This document shows, in pieces, positions 6,977-15,892 of a stretch of DNA of 39,833 nucleotides; within the stretch, counting starts at the first letter, position 1; the number at the start of each line of letters is the position of its first letter. Below the pieces are notes generated by a model. The model searched no databases, had not been told where the DNA came from, and saw only the letters and a list, made by a program, of their open reading frames with translations. The translations under genes and the position numbers were made by a program. The DNA comes from Nitriliruptoraceae bacterium (GTDB lineage Bacteria; Actinomycetota; Nitriliruptoria; Nitriliruptorales; Nitriliruptoraceae): the NCBI GenBank assembly GCA_007130695.1, contig SLRZ01000113.1, positions 1 through 39,833 of the forward strand. Reading direction: 5' to 3'.

Positions 6977-8645
6977 TCGCCCCGTCGGCCGCGGACTGCG
7001 CGAGCCGGGCGTACTTGGCCAGCACGCCACGGGTGTAGCGGGCCGGGAGGGGGACCCACCCCTCACGACGCCGGACCAGTTCGTCGTCGTCCACCAGGAG
7101 TTCCAGGCCCCGGTTGGGGACGTCGATGCGAATCCGGTCCCCCTCCGCGACGAGGGCGATCGGCCCGCCGTCGGTGGCCTCCGGGGCGATGTGACCGATG
7201 GAGAACCCGTGGGTCGCCCCCGAGAAGCGGCCGTCGGTGAGCAGCGCCACGGTCCCGCCGAGGCCTGCGCCCTTCACCGCCGAGGTGACCGCCAGCATCT
7301 CGCGCATGCCCGGACCGCCCTTGGGGCCCTCGTAGCGGATCACGATCACGTCGCCGTCGCGGATCTGCCCGGTCAGCACCGCCTCCATGGCCCCCTGCTC
7401 CCCGTCGAAGACGCGGGCCGGACCCTCGAACTCCAGCTGATCCTCGGTGAGGCCGGCGATCTTGACGACCGCGCCCTCGGGTGCCAGCGAGCCCCGCAGG
7501 ATCGCCAGCCCGCCGTCGACGTGGATGGGCCGGGTGAGCGGGTGGACGACCTCGCCATCGGGCGCGGGCACGTCCATGGACTCGAGCTCCTCGCCGATGC
7601 TGCGGCCGGTCACGGTCAGGGCGTCGCCGTGCAGCAGGCCGGCGTCCAGTAGTTCCTTCATCACCACCGGCACCCCGCCGACACGGTCGAGATCGGTCAT
7701 GATGTAGCGACCGGCCGGCTTGGTGTCGGCGATGTGGGGCACCCGACGGCCGATCGCATCGAAGTCGTCGATGCTGAGCTCGACCTCGGCCTCGCGCGCG
7801 ATCGCGACCAGGTGGAGCACGGCGTTGGTGGAGCCACCCACGGCCATCACCACCGCGATCGCGTTCTCCAGCGCCTCGCGGGTCACGATTCGGCGTGCCG
7901 AGAGCCCGGAGTGCAGCAGTCCGACGACGGCCTCGCCGGAGCGCCGGGCGAACTCGTCGCGTCGGGGGTCGGGTGCGGGCGCCGAGGACGAACCGGGCAG
8001 GGCGAGGCCCAGGGCCTCGATGGCCGAGGCCATCGTGTTGGCCGTGAACATCCCCCCGCAGGCGCCCTCGGTCGGGCAGGCGCTGCGTTCGATCGCCGCC
8101 AGTTCCTCGTCGTCGATCTGGCCACTGCCGCGGGCCCCCACGGCCTCGAAGACGTCCTGGATGGTGATGTCGTGGCCGTCGTGGCGGCCGGGCAGGATCG
8201 AGCCGCCGTAGAGGAAGACGCTGGGCACGTCGAGGCGCACGGCGGCCATCACCATGCCGGGCAGCGACTTGTCGCAGCCCGCGAAGGTGACCATCCCGTC
8301 GAGCCGCTCCGCGTGCATCACGGTCTCGACCGAGTCCGCGATCACCTCGCGGGAGACCAGGGACGCGCGCATCCCCTCGTGGCCCATCGAGATACCGTCG
8401 GAGACGGCGATGGTGTTGAACTCGATCGGGTAGCCGCCGGCGTCGAAGACCCCCTGCTTGGCCTGTTTCGCCAGGCGGTCCAGCGGCATGTTGCAGGGCG
8501 TGACCTCGTTCCACGACGAGGCGATGCCCACCTGGGGCTTGGACCAGTCGTCGTCCCCCATGCCGATCGCGCGCAACATCGCCCGTGCGGGTGCCCGTTC
8601 GTAGCCCTCGGTCACGTCGCGGCTGCGGTGCTTGGCGTCGGCCAT
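6963..8645 (-). CDS. ilvD: Dihydroxy-acid dehydratase (560 aa)
   Basis: Cytosolic Fe-S enzyme converting 2,3-dihydroxy-isovalerate or -methylvalerate to the 2-keto acids, the third common step of valine/isoleucine synthesis. Full length for the IlvD/Edd family. Cluster-ligand cysteines are in place: C51 in TPCNMPL, C124 in [10 protein letters not shown], and C196 in [16 protein letters not shown]. The substrate/Mg region [19 protein letters not shown] is present near the C-terminus. ATG at 8645 is chosen over upstream in-frame options because GAGGAAGAAG precedes it and the conserved region starts just after. Other ilv genes are not in this window, so it is a stand-alone transcription unit. 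Confidence 0.97.
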   Translation of the reverse strand: MADAKHRSRDVTEGYERAPARAMLRAIGMGDDDWSKPQVGIASSWNEVTPCNMPLDRLAKQAKQGVFDAGGYPIEFNTIAVSDGISMGHEGMRASLVSREVIADSVETVMHAERLDGMVTFAGCDKSLPGMVMAAVRLDVPSVFLYGGSILPGRHDGHDITIQDVFEAVGARGSGQIDDEELAAIERSACPTEGACGGMFTANTMASAIEALGLALPGSSSAPAPDPRRDEFARRSGEAVVGLLHSGLSARRIVTREALENAIAVVMAVGGSTNAVLHLVAIAREAEVELSIDDFDAIGRRVPHIADTKPAGRYIMTDLDRVGGVPVVMKELLDAGLLHGDALTVTGRSIGEELESMDVPAPDGEVVHPLTRPIHVDGGLAILRGSLAPEGAVVKIAGLTEDQLEFEGPARVFDGEQGAMEAVLTGQIRDGDVIVIRYEGPKGGPGMREMLAVTSAVKGAGLGGTVALLTDGRFSGATHGFSIGHIAPEATDGGPIALVAEGDRIRIDVPNRGLELLVDDDELVRRREGWVPLPARYTRGVLAKYARLAQSAADGAITVP

Positions 8646-8679
8646 GATCTTCTTCCTCGTCGAAGGGGCGCGGTCGCCG

Positions 8680-8685
8680 AGACTA
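8680..8685 (-). promoter_or_regulatory. -10-like TAGTCT for ilvD
   Basis: Read on the minus strand, 8685-8680 is TAGTCT, 34 bases before the ilvD ATG. It fits the TAGNNT pattern seen before several genes here. No -35 is assigned. Confidence 0.35.
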
Positions 8686-8725
8686 CAGCGCACCGGGATC
8701 ACGGAGCCTCCACGACGACGGCGAG

Positions 8726-8763
8726 TAGCCTCCCGAGCCGCCGGGCATGCGCCGGTGCACCGG
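8726..8763 (+). promoter_or_regulatory. TAGCCT box plus palindrome CCGGTGCACCGG before the thioesterase gene
   Basis: TAGCCT at 8726-8731 is -10-like. The 12-bp perfect palindrome CCGGTGCACCGG at 8752-8763 would fall about 15-25 bases into the transcript, a roadblock-type operator position. Both are inferred from sequence alone. Confidence 0.35.
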
Positions 8764-8816
8764 ACCCGTCACCCGTCCGTTCCGGGTGGCCCGCGGCCAG
8801 CAGCGACGAGGACCAC

Positions 8817-9290
8817 ATGAGCGAGAAGAGCCAGAACCTGCGGGACCGACTGCGCCAGGGCGGGGTCCTGCGCGGCGAGGACCTCGACCCCTTCCGCGGC
8901 GACCACTTCGGATCGTCGCAGCTCGGACTCGAGCTCGAGGAGGTCTCCCTCGAACGTGTGGTGGCGCACCTGGTCTGCGACGAGCGGCACCATCAGCCGT
9001 TCGGCATCGTCCACGGGGGGGTGTGGTGCGCCGTGGTCGAGTCGCTGGCCTCGATCGGCGCCTCGATGCACGCCGCGCAACTGGACAAGCAGGTCGTGGG
9101 CGTCAACAACAGCACCGACTTCCTGCGTGCCCACCGGACCGGACGGGTCGACGCCGTGGCCCACCCGGTGCACGTCGGTCGCAGCCAGCAGCTGTGGCAC
9201 GTCGTGTGCAGCCGCGAGCAGGACGGCAAGACCGTGGCCCGTGGTCAGGTCCGGCTGCAGAACGTCGACGCGGCACAGCTCGGCGGGTGA
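8817..9290 (+). CDS. Hotdog-fold PaaI/YbdB-type thioesterase (157 aa)
   Basis: Predicted acyl-CoA thioesterase of the PaaI group, cleaving a CoA thioester in the cytoplasm. The hotdog domain spans about residues 30-150. The signature FGIVHGGVWCAVVES holds the H66-G-G motif and an acidic residue (E75) on the central helix, where the family's catalytic acid lies. The late strand region VHVGRSQQLWHVVCSRE is also typical. ATG at 8817 has GAGGA close upstream, and the length is normal. The stop overlaps the next gene's GTG (GTGA), so it is co-translated with a DMT transporter. Substrate unknown. Confidence 0.87.
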   Translation: MSEKSQNLRDRLRQGGVLRGEDLDPFRGDHFGSSQLGLELEEVSLERVVAHLVCDERHHQPFGIVHGGVWCAVVESLASIGASMHAAQLDKQVVGVNNSTDFLRAHRTGRVDAVAHPVHVGRSQQLWHVVCSREQDGKTVARGQVRLQNVDAAQLGG

Positions 9291-10180
9291 GTCCGTCCCG
9301 GGGCGGCGTGCCCGTCGGTGCGCTGCTCGTGGTGACCGCCGCCGCGTTGTGGGGCACCTCCGGTGTGGCGCAGGAGCTGGCGGTCCCCACGGCATCCCCG
9401 GTGGCGGTGGCCGCGTTGCGGGTGCTGGTGGGCGGGACGCTGTTGGTGGCCATCGCCGCGTGGCGAGCAGGTGCGGCCGAACTGGCCCGGGTGGTGCGGT
9501 ACGCCCCGGGGCCGACCGCGGCCGCGGCCGCAGCGATGGGGGTCTTCCAAATCGGGTACCTCGGGGGGATCCGGCTCACGGGGGTCGCCGTGGGCACGCT
9601 GGTGGCCATCGGCAGCGCACCGGTCACGGCCGGCATCATCGATGCCGTGCGGGGTCGCGCCCCGGGGCTGCGCTGGGGCTTGGCCACGGCGGTGACCCTG
9701 GGCGGCACGGCGCTGCTGGTGGCGCCCGGTGGCGGGGACGGGGCGCGGCCGGTCGGGGTGGCGCTCTCCCTGGCGGCGGGTGCCGCGTACGCCACCTACG
9801 CCGTGGCCTCCAAGAAGCTGCTCGACACGGGCGTCGCGCCCACCTCCGCGGTGGCGGTCACCTTCGCGGCGACGGGCGTGCTGCTGGCCCCCACACTGCT
9901 CTGGTCCGGCGTGGCCTGGGCCGGGACGACGGAGGGGCTGTTGGCGACCGCCTGGCTCGGGATCGTCACGATCACCGCCGGCTATCTGTTCTTCGTTCGC
10001 GGCCTGGGGCACGTGGAGGCGGCCACCGCGACCACCCTGACCCTCGCCGAGCCACTCACCGCGGCGCTGCTGGCCGTCGCCATCGTGGGGGAGCGGCTGT
10101 CGGGCGCCGCGTTGGTGGGGGCCGTCCTGGTGGCCGCGGGCCTCCTGGGGGCCGCCGGTGGGCGTCGCTCGCCCGTGTGA
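9287..10180 (+). CDS. EamA/DMT superfamily transporter (297 aa)
   Basis: Inner-membrane permease of the drug/metabolite transporter superfamily with ten predicted helices in two EamA repeats, residues about 7-140 and 150-290. The first helix has the family pattern ALLVVTAAALWGTSGVAQE. The second repeat includes SLAAGAAYATYAVASKK and LTLAEPLTAALLAVAIVGE, where the E in helix 9 to 10 is typical. The GTG start at 9287 is embedded in the stop of the upstream thioesterase (GTGA), implying translational coupling; no separate strong Shine-Dalgarno is visible. The cargo, probably an amino acid or metabolite for efflux, is unknown. Confidence 0.88.
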   Translation: MSPSRGGVPVGALLVVTAAALWGTSGVAQELAVPTASPVAVAALRVLVGGTLLVAIAAWRAGAAELARVVRYAPGPTAAAAAAMGVFQIGYLGGIRLTGVAVGTLVAIGSAPVTAGIIDAVRGRAPGLRWGLATAVTLGGTALLVAPGGGDGARPVGVALSLAAGAAYATYAVASKKLLDTGVAPTSAVAVTFAATGVLLAPTLLWSGVAWAGTTEGLLATAWLGIVTITAGYLFFVRGLGHVEAATATTLTLAEPLTAALLAVAIVGERLSGAALVGAVLVAAGLLGAAGGRRSPV

Positions 10181-10211
10181 GCTGTTCCCGCGGCGTCGGG
10201 CCGGCCCTCAG

Positions 10212-10217
10212 TAGGCT
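10212..10217 (+). promoter_or_regulatory. -10-like TAGGCT before the ROK kinase
   Basis: TAGGCT lies 46 bases upstream of the ATG at 10264, in the 83-bp gap after the DMT transporter gene. It matches the TAGNNT pattern of the window. Confidence 0.35.
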
Positions 10218-10263
10218 CGTCGGGCCGGACAACCGCAACACTCCGGTGTGCAGGAGCGCGCAG

Positions 10264-11217
10264 ATGGTCACGATCGGGCTCGATCTCGGCGGCACCAACA
10301 TCCAGGCCGTGGTGCTCGACGGCGAGGAGGTCCTCGCCCACGCCAAGCTGAAGACGCCGGCCGACGGTGACCGCACCGCGGTCCTCGACGTGCTCGCGGC
10401 GGCGGTGCACCAGGTCGCCGACCGGGCGGGCACCGCGATCGACGACCTCGACGGCGTGGGTGTCGGCACGCCCGGGGTGGTGATCGACGGGACCGTGGGG
10501 GGCGCGTCCAACGTCCCGGGCTTTCTCGAGCGGTTCGCACTGGCCGACCTGCTCCGGCAACGGGTCGACCGACCGATACGGGTGATGAACGACGTGACGG
10601 CCGCCGCGGTCGCCGAGCACCGGCTGGGGGCCGGCGGTGAGAGCGACCACCTGCTGGCGGTGTTCGTCGGCACGGGGGTCGGTGGTGGCCTGGTCCTCGA
10701 CGGGCGTCCCTACCTCGGCGCCAGCGGCGGATCGGGCGAGTTCGGTCACATGGTCGTCCGCCAGGGGGGCGCGGTCTGCCCCTGTGGGCGGCGTGGGTGC
10801 GTGGAGGCCTACGCCGGGCGACGCGCCATGACCCTCGCCGCGGAGCGGGCCCGCGCGGACGGCTGGCCCACCATCCTCTTCGACGTCCAGAAGGAGCTCG
10901 GCCGCTCGCGCACCTCCTCCGGGGTCTTCCGCGAGGCGCTGGCGCGTGGCGACGAGCTGGTCGCCGACCTACTGGACGCGGCCGTCGAGGCGCTGGGTGC
11001 CGGAATCGCCTCCGCGGTCAACCTCCTCGACGTCGACCGTGTCGTGCTCGGTGGCGGGCTCGCCGACCGTCTCGGTGAGCCCTTCCGGATGCAGGTCGAG
11101 TCCGCCACCCGGCCCCTGCTGTTCCTCCAGCCGCCGCGACTGCAGGTGGTGGCGGGGGTGCTCCGGGACCGGGCCGGCGCGACGGGGGCGGCGCTGCTGG
11201 CCGCCGACGTGGCCTGA
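10264..11217 (+). CDS. ROK family sugar kinase, probably glucokinase (317 aa)
   Basis: ATP-dependent sugar kinase of the ROK family, most likely phosphorylating glucose at C6 for glycolysis. N-terminal phosphate loop IGLDLGGTN; catalytic D110 in VMNDVTAAA; sugar-contact residues E159 and H162 in GEFGHM; zinc motif CPCGRRGC at residues 172-179 followed by E181. The second ATP-binding region is VVLGGGLAD. Length matches actinobacterial polyphosphate-independent glucokinases. There is no DNA-binding domain, so it is not a ROK repressor. CAGGAG lies 8 bases before the ATG. An N-acetyl-hexosamine kinase is an alternative. Confidence 0.9.
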   Translation: MVTIGLDLGGTNIQAVVLDGEEVLAHAKLKTPADGDRTAVLDVLAAAVHQVADRAGTAIDDLDGVGVGTPGVVIDGTVGGASNVPGFLERFALADLLRQRVDRPIRVMNDVTAAAVAEHRLGAGGESDHLLAVFVGTGVGGGLVLDGRPYLGASGGSGEFGHMVVRQGGAVCPCGRRGCVEAYAGRRAMTLAAERARADGWPTILFDVQKELGRSRTSSGVFREALARGDELVADLLDAAVEALGAGIASAVNLLDVDRVVLGGGLADRLGEPFRMQVESATRPLLFLQPPRLQVVAGVLRDRAGATGAALLAADVA

Positions 11218-11284
11218 GCGGGGCGCCCGTTCGTCCTCGCCGGGCACGCCGCGCCGCCGTGCACGACATATCCGGGGGCGTTCG

Positions 11285-12427
11285 TCAGGCGGCCGGGTCG
11301 AGGACCACCTTGCTGTAGCCCGCTTCCCGACGATCGAAACGTTCGTAGGCGTCGGGGGCCTCCTCGAGCGGCACCCGCTTGGAGACCAGGAAACTCGGGC
11401 GTGCGCGACCCGCCACGATCAGGTCCCGCAGGCTGCGGTTGTAGGCCTTGGCGTTGGCCTGTCCCGTGCCCATCGTCTGGCCCTTCTCGAAGAACTTGCC
11501 CATCTCGAACAGCAGGCGGCCTTCGGCGGCTTCCTCGGTGGGTGCGCCGGGGTCACTGGGCAGATACAGCCCCACGACCCCCAGCCCGCCCGTCGGGCGC
11601 ACCGAGTGCACGAGGTTGTTGAGCACCATCGCGGGGACCTCGTCGGCGCCCTCCGGCACCTGGGCCTGGTAGCCCACGGCGTCGATGCCCCGGTCCGCAC
11701 CGACACCGTCGGTGCGTTCCAGGATCTGCTCGACCGGGTCGCCCTCGCTGAAGTCGATCGGCGTGGCCCCGGCGTGTTCGCGACCGAGTTCCAGGCGCTC
11801 GCCGACCTTGTCGACGAGGTAGATGTCGGAGGCGCCGCGCAGGTGGGCCGAGTAGGCGGCCATCAGTCCGACGGGCCCCGCGCCGTAGATGGCGACCGAC
11901 TCGCCCGGGCGGAGGCCGGCCAGTTCCGTGGCGTGGTAGCCGGTCGGGAAGACGTCGGCGAGCAGGATGAAGTCGTCCTCGTGCTCGTCCCCGGGTGGTA
12001 GTTGCAGCGCGTTGAAGTCGGCGAACGGTACCCGGAGGTATTCGGCCTGGCCGCCCTGGTATGGCCCCATCGCCACGTAGCCGTAGGCACCTCCGGCGAA
12101 CCCCTCGTTGACCGTGAGGCAGAAGGCGGTGTCGCCCGCTTCGCAGTTGGCGCAGAAGCCGCAGGCGACGTTGAACGGCAGCACCACGCGGTCGCCGACC
12201 TGCAGTTTGGTAACCCCCTGGCCGACCTCCTCGACCACGCCCATGTTCTCGTGCCCGAAGACCAGGCCGGACTCGGCGTCGGTGCGGCCCTCGTACATGT
12301 GCAGATCGGACCCGCAGATCGCAGCCGTGGTGATACGCACGATCACGTCGGTGGGCTGCTCGATACTCGGATCGTCGACGTCCTCGACCTCGACGTCGTG
12401 GGGACCCCGGTAGACAACGGCTTTGAT
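11285..12427 (-). CDS. Zinc-dependent formaldehyde/alcohol dehydrogenase (380 aa, apparent ATC start)
   Basis: NAD-dependent medium-chain dehydrogenase of the glutathione-independent formaldehyde dehydrogenase type. Catalytic zinc region C38-GSDLHMYEGR and H59-E60 in FGHENMG. Structural zinc cysteines C89, C92, C95 and C103 in ACGFCANCEAGDTAFC. The family loop AYGYVAMGPYQGGQAEYL and nucleotide motif IYGAGPVGLMAA are present. The expected start (M)KAVVYRGPHD is encoded as ATC-AAA at 12427, with GAGGAG 5 bases upstream, exactly where a start codon belongs. The nearest in-frame GTG is about 31 codons upstream with no Shine-Dalgarno. So either a non-canonical ATC start, a mutation or a base-call error. 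The gene is convergent with the ROK kinase. Confidence 0.9.
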   Translation of the reverse strand: MKAVVYRGPHDVEVEDVDDPSIEQPTDVIVRITTAAICGSDLHMYEGRTDAESGLVFGHENMGVVEEVGQGVTKLQVGDRVVLPFNVACGFCANCEAGDTAFCLTVNEGFAGGAYGYVAMGPYQGGQAEYLRVPFADFNALQLPPGDEHEDDFILLADVFPTGYHATELAGLRPGESVAIYGAGPVGLMAAYSAHLRGASDIYLVDKVGERLELGREHAGATPIDFSEGDPVEQILERTDGVGADRGIDAVGYQAQVPEGADEVPAMVLNNLVHSVRPTGGLGVVGLYLPSDPGAPTEEAAEGRLLFEMGKFFEKGQTMGTGQANAKAYNRSLRDLIVAGRARPSFLVSKRVPLEEAPDAYERFDRREAGYSKVVLDPAA

Positions 12428-12541
12428 GGCGGCTCCTCGCTTCGGTCCTGCGGTGGTGTGCTGCCGAGGATGGATCAGGCCGCCCGCGACGGGAACCACC
12501 GTTCGGGGGTGGCCGCACGACCGGCCCGGGTTGGTACCGGT

Positions 12542-12590
12542 CACCCGGGGGTGGCAGGCTTGCCGGGACCCGCGCCCGTCGTGCGGGCGC
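12542..12590 (+). repeat. Hairpins in the mcd leader
   Basis: CACCCGGGGGTG (12542-12553) is self-complementary. GCGCCCG-TCGTG-CGGGCGC (12572-12590) is a perfect 7-bp stem with a 5-nt loop, ending 26 bases before the mcd start and just before its Shine-Dalgarno. Role unknown; in this GC-rich DNA such stems also arise by chance. Confidence 0.3.
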
Positions 12591-12616
12591 CGATGTTCGT
12601 CCGCAGGAGGCCGTCC

Positions 12617-14251
12617 GTGTCCCATCTCGAGCACGCCCGTTCGTTGGTCGACGCGCTGGAGGCGTCGGTCGACCGCGCCGCCACCCACCTCGCCGGCCGA
12701 TGCGAGAAGGACGGCCGCATCAGCACGTCGCTGGTCGACGACCACCAGACGGTGGCCTACGACCTCGCCTCGATCTCCGGCGCCGTGGCCGCCGCACGCC
12801 ATCTGCTGGACTGGGGCGAGCACGGCGAACAGGAAGGCGCCCTCGCGCTGGCCTACGCCGCCGACGTCGCCGGCGACCTGCGATCGCGCGTGGCGGGCCG
12901 CGAACCGGAGTGGGGCCTCGAGCGGGGCGTCCTCGACGACGTGGCCGACGAGATGGCCGCCGGCCGTGACACCGGGTTCCTCTCCGGGCTGGCCGAGAAG
13001 GTGCTGGAGACGGGCGAGGCCGGACGGCGGCACCTGCCGGAGGACCTCGAGATGGTGCGCGACACCTTCCGGCGGTTCGCCGAGGAACAGGTCATGCCGC
13101 TGGCGGAGGAGGTCCACCGCCACGACCAGGACATCCCGGAGGAGATCATCTCCGGCGCGGCCGAACTCGGCTGCTTCGCCCTGTCGATCCCCGAGGAGTA
13201 CGGCGGGTTCGCGTCGGGCAGCGAGGACGAGCTGCTCAACATGGTGCTGGTCACCGAGGAGCTCTCACGCGGGTCGCTGGGCGTTGCCGGGTCGCTGATC
13301 ACCCGGCCCGAGATCATCGGCACCGCCATCCTCAAGGGCGGCACGCAGGAGCAGAAGGAGCGGTGGCTGCCCGGCATCGCCGCGGGTGAGCAGATGTGTG
13401 GTGTGGCCGTCACCGAACCCGACCACGGCTCGGACGTCGCCGGGGTGAAGGTCTCCGCGACCCGTGACGGTGACGACTGGGTCATCAACGGCGTGAAGAC
13501 CTGGTGCACGTTCGGCGGTCGAGCCGACCACCTGCTCGTGCTCGCCCGCACCGACCCCGACCGCAGCAAGGGCCACCGGGGCCTGAGCCTGTTCGTGGTC
13601 GACAAGCCCCCGTTCGGGGGCCACGCGTGGAAGACCGAGCAGGACGGTGGCGGCACGATGGACGCCCGTGCCATCCCCACCATCGGCTACCGCGGCATGC
13701 ACTCCTTCGAGATCAGCTTCGACACCTGGCGGGTCCCGCACCGCAACCTGATCGGTGAGGACGACGGCCTCGGTCAGGGCTTCTACCTGCAGATGCAGGC
13801 CTTCTCGAACGCCCGGCTGCAGACGGCGGCACGTGCCCAGGGGGTCATGCAGTCCGCCCTGGAGCAGGCCGTGGCTTACGCCAAGCAGCGCCACGTCTTC
13901 GACCGTCCGCTGGCGGACTACGAACTGAACCGCACCAAGATCGTGCGCATGGCCGCCCTGCTCGCCGCCTGCCGCATCTTCGCCTACGAGGTGGCACGCA
14001 AGCTCGTGCGGGGGGACGAGGACGCGCAGCTGGCGGCGTCGCAGGTCAAGCAGTTGGCGTGCCGCGTCTCCGAATGGGTGACCCGCGAGGCGCAGCAGAT
14101 CCACGGTGGCTACGGCTACGCCGAGGAGTACACCGTGTCACGGTTGTTCCTCGACGCCCGGGTGCTGTCGATCTTCGAGGGCGCCGACGAGGTCCTCGCG
14201 CTGCGGGTCATCGCCCGGCAGGTGCTGGCGGGAGCGCTCGCGCGCTCGTAG
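12617..14251 (+). CDS. mcd: (2S)-methylsuccinyl-CoA dehydrogenase-like acyl-CoA dehydrogenase (544 aa)
   Basis: Predicted FAD enzyme oxidising methylsuccinyl-CoA to mesaconyl-CoA in the ethylmalonyl-CoA pathway. It has an all-helical N-terminal extension of about 145 residues (with SLVDDHQTVAYDLASISGA) before a normal acyl-CoA dehydrogenase core, the architecture known for Mcd. Core segments resembling Mcd by memory: VTEPDHGSDVAGVKV, NGVKTWCTFGGRADHL, TIGYRGMHSFEISFDTW, QIHGGYGYAEEYTVSRLF, and IFEGADEVLALR with E521. GTG at 12617 has AGGAGG 6 bases upstream. It is divergent from the formaldehyde/alcohol dehydrogenase gene. The pathway's ccr, ecm and mch genes are not visible here, so the exact substrate is inferred. 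Confidence 0.75.
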   Translation: MSHLEHARSLVDALEASVDRAATHLAGRCEKDGRISTSLVDDHQTVAYDLASISGAVAAARHLLDWGEHGEQEGALALAYAADVAGDLRSRVAGREPEWGLERGVLDDVADEMAAGRDTGFLSGLAEKVLETGEAGRRHLPEDLEMVRDTFRRFAEEQVMPLAEEVHRHDQDIPEEIISGAAELGCFALSIPEEYGGFASGSEDELLNMVLVTEELSRGSLGVAGSLITRPEIIGTAILKGGTQEQKERWLPGIAAGEQMCGVAVTEPDHGSDVAGVKVSATRDGDDWVINGVKTWCTFGGRADHLLVLARTDPDRSKGHRGLSLFVVDKPPFGGHAWKTEQDGGGTMDARAIPTIGYRGMHSFEISFDTWRVPHRNLIGEDDGLGQGFYLQMQAFSNARLQTAARAQGVMQSALEQAVAYAKQRHVFDRPLADYELNRTKIVRMAALLAACRIFAYEVARKLVRGDEDAQLAASQVKQLACRVSEWVTREAQQIHGGYGYAEEYTVSRLFLDARVLSIFEGADEVLALRVIARQVLAGALARS

Positions 14252-14279
14252 AGCCGGGCCACCCGGCGGGTCGAGCAAC

Positions 14280-14306
14280 GCGGCGGGACCGATCCGGTCC
14301 CGCCGC
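14280..14306. terminator. 12-bp perfect stem between convergent mcd and LCP genes
   Basis: GCGGCGGGACCG and CGGTCCCGCCGC form a perfect 12-bp stem with an ATC loop. It lies just outside the mcd stop and reaches the LCP gene's stop at 14309, without a T-run. A bidirectional U-less terminator is likely. Confidence 0.65.
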
Positions 14307-14308
14307 TC

Positions 14309-15685
14309 TCAGTGCTCGTCGGCCTGGCGGGTCTCGAGCCTGCCCTCGGCACCCCGCAGGGTCCCCCCGGACCCGGCCGCGTCACGTCCGACCGCGACCA
14401 CGACGTCTGCGCCCCCCGGCACCTCGACGTCGGTGGGCAGCTCCCGGATCGGCGCGCCGAGCAGGGCGGCGACCCACTCCGCTTCCGCCTTGTCCCCGCT
14501 CGGGGCGTACACCGTGGTGGTCGAGCCGGCGTCGAACTCCGAGGGCCCGGGCCCGACCGCCTGATAGTCGGTGAAACCACCGTAGTGCAGCACCGATCCC
14601 ACGATCTCGAGCCCGTCGCCGCGGCCGCCCGACCAGATGGCCACGGAGGTCTCGTCGCGCTCGTCCCGGGTGCCGCGGTCGGCGATCTGGCGTCCCGCCC
14701 GCACATCCTCGAACAGGGCACGTGCGCCGGGTTCGTAGATACGCATGACCTCCGCGGGGCCGAGGCTGTCGGGGTAGGCGGGGACACTGGCCATGGGGAT
14801 GTCGTCACCGAGCACGTCGCGCAGGTTGTCCGCCAGACCCAGCATCTCCGGCAGGCTGAGGTCCTCGTCGGTGGACACGTTGCCCGAGACGTCTTCGATC
14901 AGGTCGAACAGTTGCGGCACGTTGGCCAGGATGCGGCGCTGGGTGAGTTCGTCCACGGTGGCACGCAGGAAACGCTGCTGGCGCTCGATGCGTTCGTAGT
15001 CGCCCCGTGTCCCCTGGCGGGAACGCACGAACGCCAGGGCCTCGGCGGGCGCGAGGCGCTGGCACCCGGCCTCGAGGTCCGCTCCGGCGTCGGGGTCGAC
15101 CAGGTCGTCCTCGAGGCACATGTCGACGCCCCCGATGGTGTCGACCGCGTTGATGAAACCGTCGAAGTTGATCTCGGCGTAGTGGTGGACAGGCAGTCCG
15201 AGCTGCTCCTGCACGGCGGCCACGAGGTTGCTCGCACCCTCCTCGAAGGCGTAGTTGATCCGCATCTCCCGGCCGTCGAGCTCGACGACGAGGTCACGCG
15301 GGATGGACACGATCGAGATGCCCTCGCGGTCGTCGGTGACCGAGACGTACATGATCACGTCGCTTCGCTGCCCCTCCTTGCCCCCCGTCGCGACCTTGTC
15401 GGCGTGCTCGACGTCTTCCCGTGAGTCCGAACCCACGACCAGGAAGTTGCGTGCGTCGCTGTCCTTCGTCTCCGGCCCCTCGTCGCCCGCGTCGGGGTCG
15501 CTCAGGCCTTCCACCGGGACGCGGTCAACCGCGCTGTCGGCCTGCTGATAGAGGACCACCCCGGTCGTGGCGACCGCGAGGACCACGGCCAGCGCCACGA
15601 GTCCCGCCACGCCGAGGAACCGGGCGCCGCGCCGGGACGCGTCGCCTTCCGCGCGGGGTCCCCAGGGGTCGGTCTGGCTCGTCAC
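14309..15685 (-). CDS. LytR-CpsA-Psr (LCP) family cell-wall glycopolymer ligase (458 aa)
   Basis: Membrane-anchored phosphotransferase that attaches lipid-linked glycopolymers to peptidoglycan outside the cell. Short cytosolic N-terminus; one transmembrane helix at about residues 22-46; acidic linker; LCP domain at about 85-240, with FLVVGSDSRE, GQRSDVIMYVSV, the basic motif SIPRDLVVEL, GREMRINYAFEEG, and LAFVRSRQGTRGDYERIERQQ. The C-terminal LytR_C domain covers about residues 350-440. GTG at 15685 has AGGA upstream; an extended frame further upstream is Pro/Arg-rich and unlikely. It is monocistronic, with a perfect hairpin after its stop. Confidence 0.92.
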   Translation of the reverse strand: MTSQTDPWGPRAEGDASRRGARFLGVAGLVALAVVLAVATTGVVLYQQADSAVDRVPVEGLSDPDAGDEGPETKDSDARNFLVVGSDSREDVEHADKVATGGKEGQRSDVIMYVSVTDDREGISIVSIPRDLVVELDGREMRINYAFEEGASNLVAAVQEQLGLPVHHYAEINFDGFINAVDTIGGVDMCLEDDLVDPDAGADLEAGCQRLAPAEALAFVRSRQGTRGDYERIERQQRFLRATVDELTQRRILANVPQLFDLIEDVSGNVSTDEDLSLPEMLGLADNLRDVLGDDIPMASVPAYPDSLGPAEVMRIYEPGARALFEDVRAGRQIADRGTRDERDETSVAIWSGGRGDGLEIVGSVLHYGGFTDYQAVGPGPSEFDAGSTTTVYAPSGDKAEAEWVAALLGAPIRELPTDVEVPGGADVVVAVGRDAAGSGGTLRGAEGRLETRQADEH

Positions 15686-15892
15686 CGTCGGTCCTGTCTG
15701 CTTGTCCGTCTCGCGGACGTCCCCCCGCGTGGTCCGGTCGTGCGACGGTGCGGGGCCCCCACGCCAGGGAAGCGGTTCCGCGCCGCCGGTGTCGGCCGTC
15801 GGCGGGGTCGAATGGTGGGGGTTGCGGTCGCGGGCCCGTCGAGACGTGGCGCATCCCCGGTGTGGCCCCGGCCCCATGGTGGCGTGTCGGGG

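Noticed and set aside
7734-8816. Plus-strand extension upstream of the thioesterase
   Set aside because: This part lies antisense to ilvD; the hotdog domain and its ribosome binding site place the real start at 8817.
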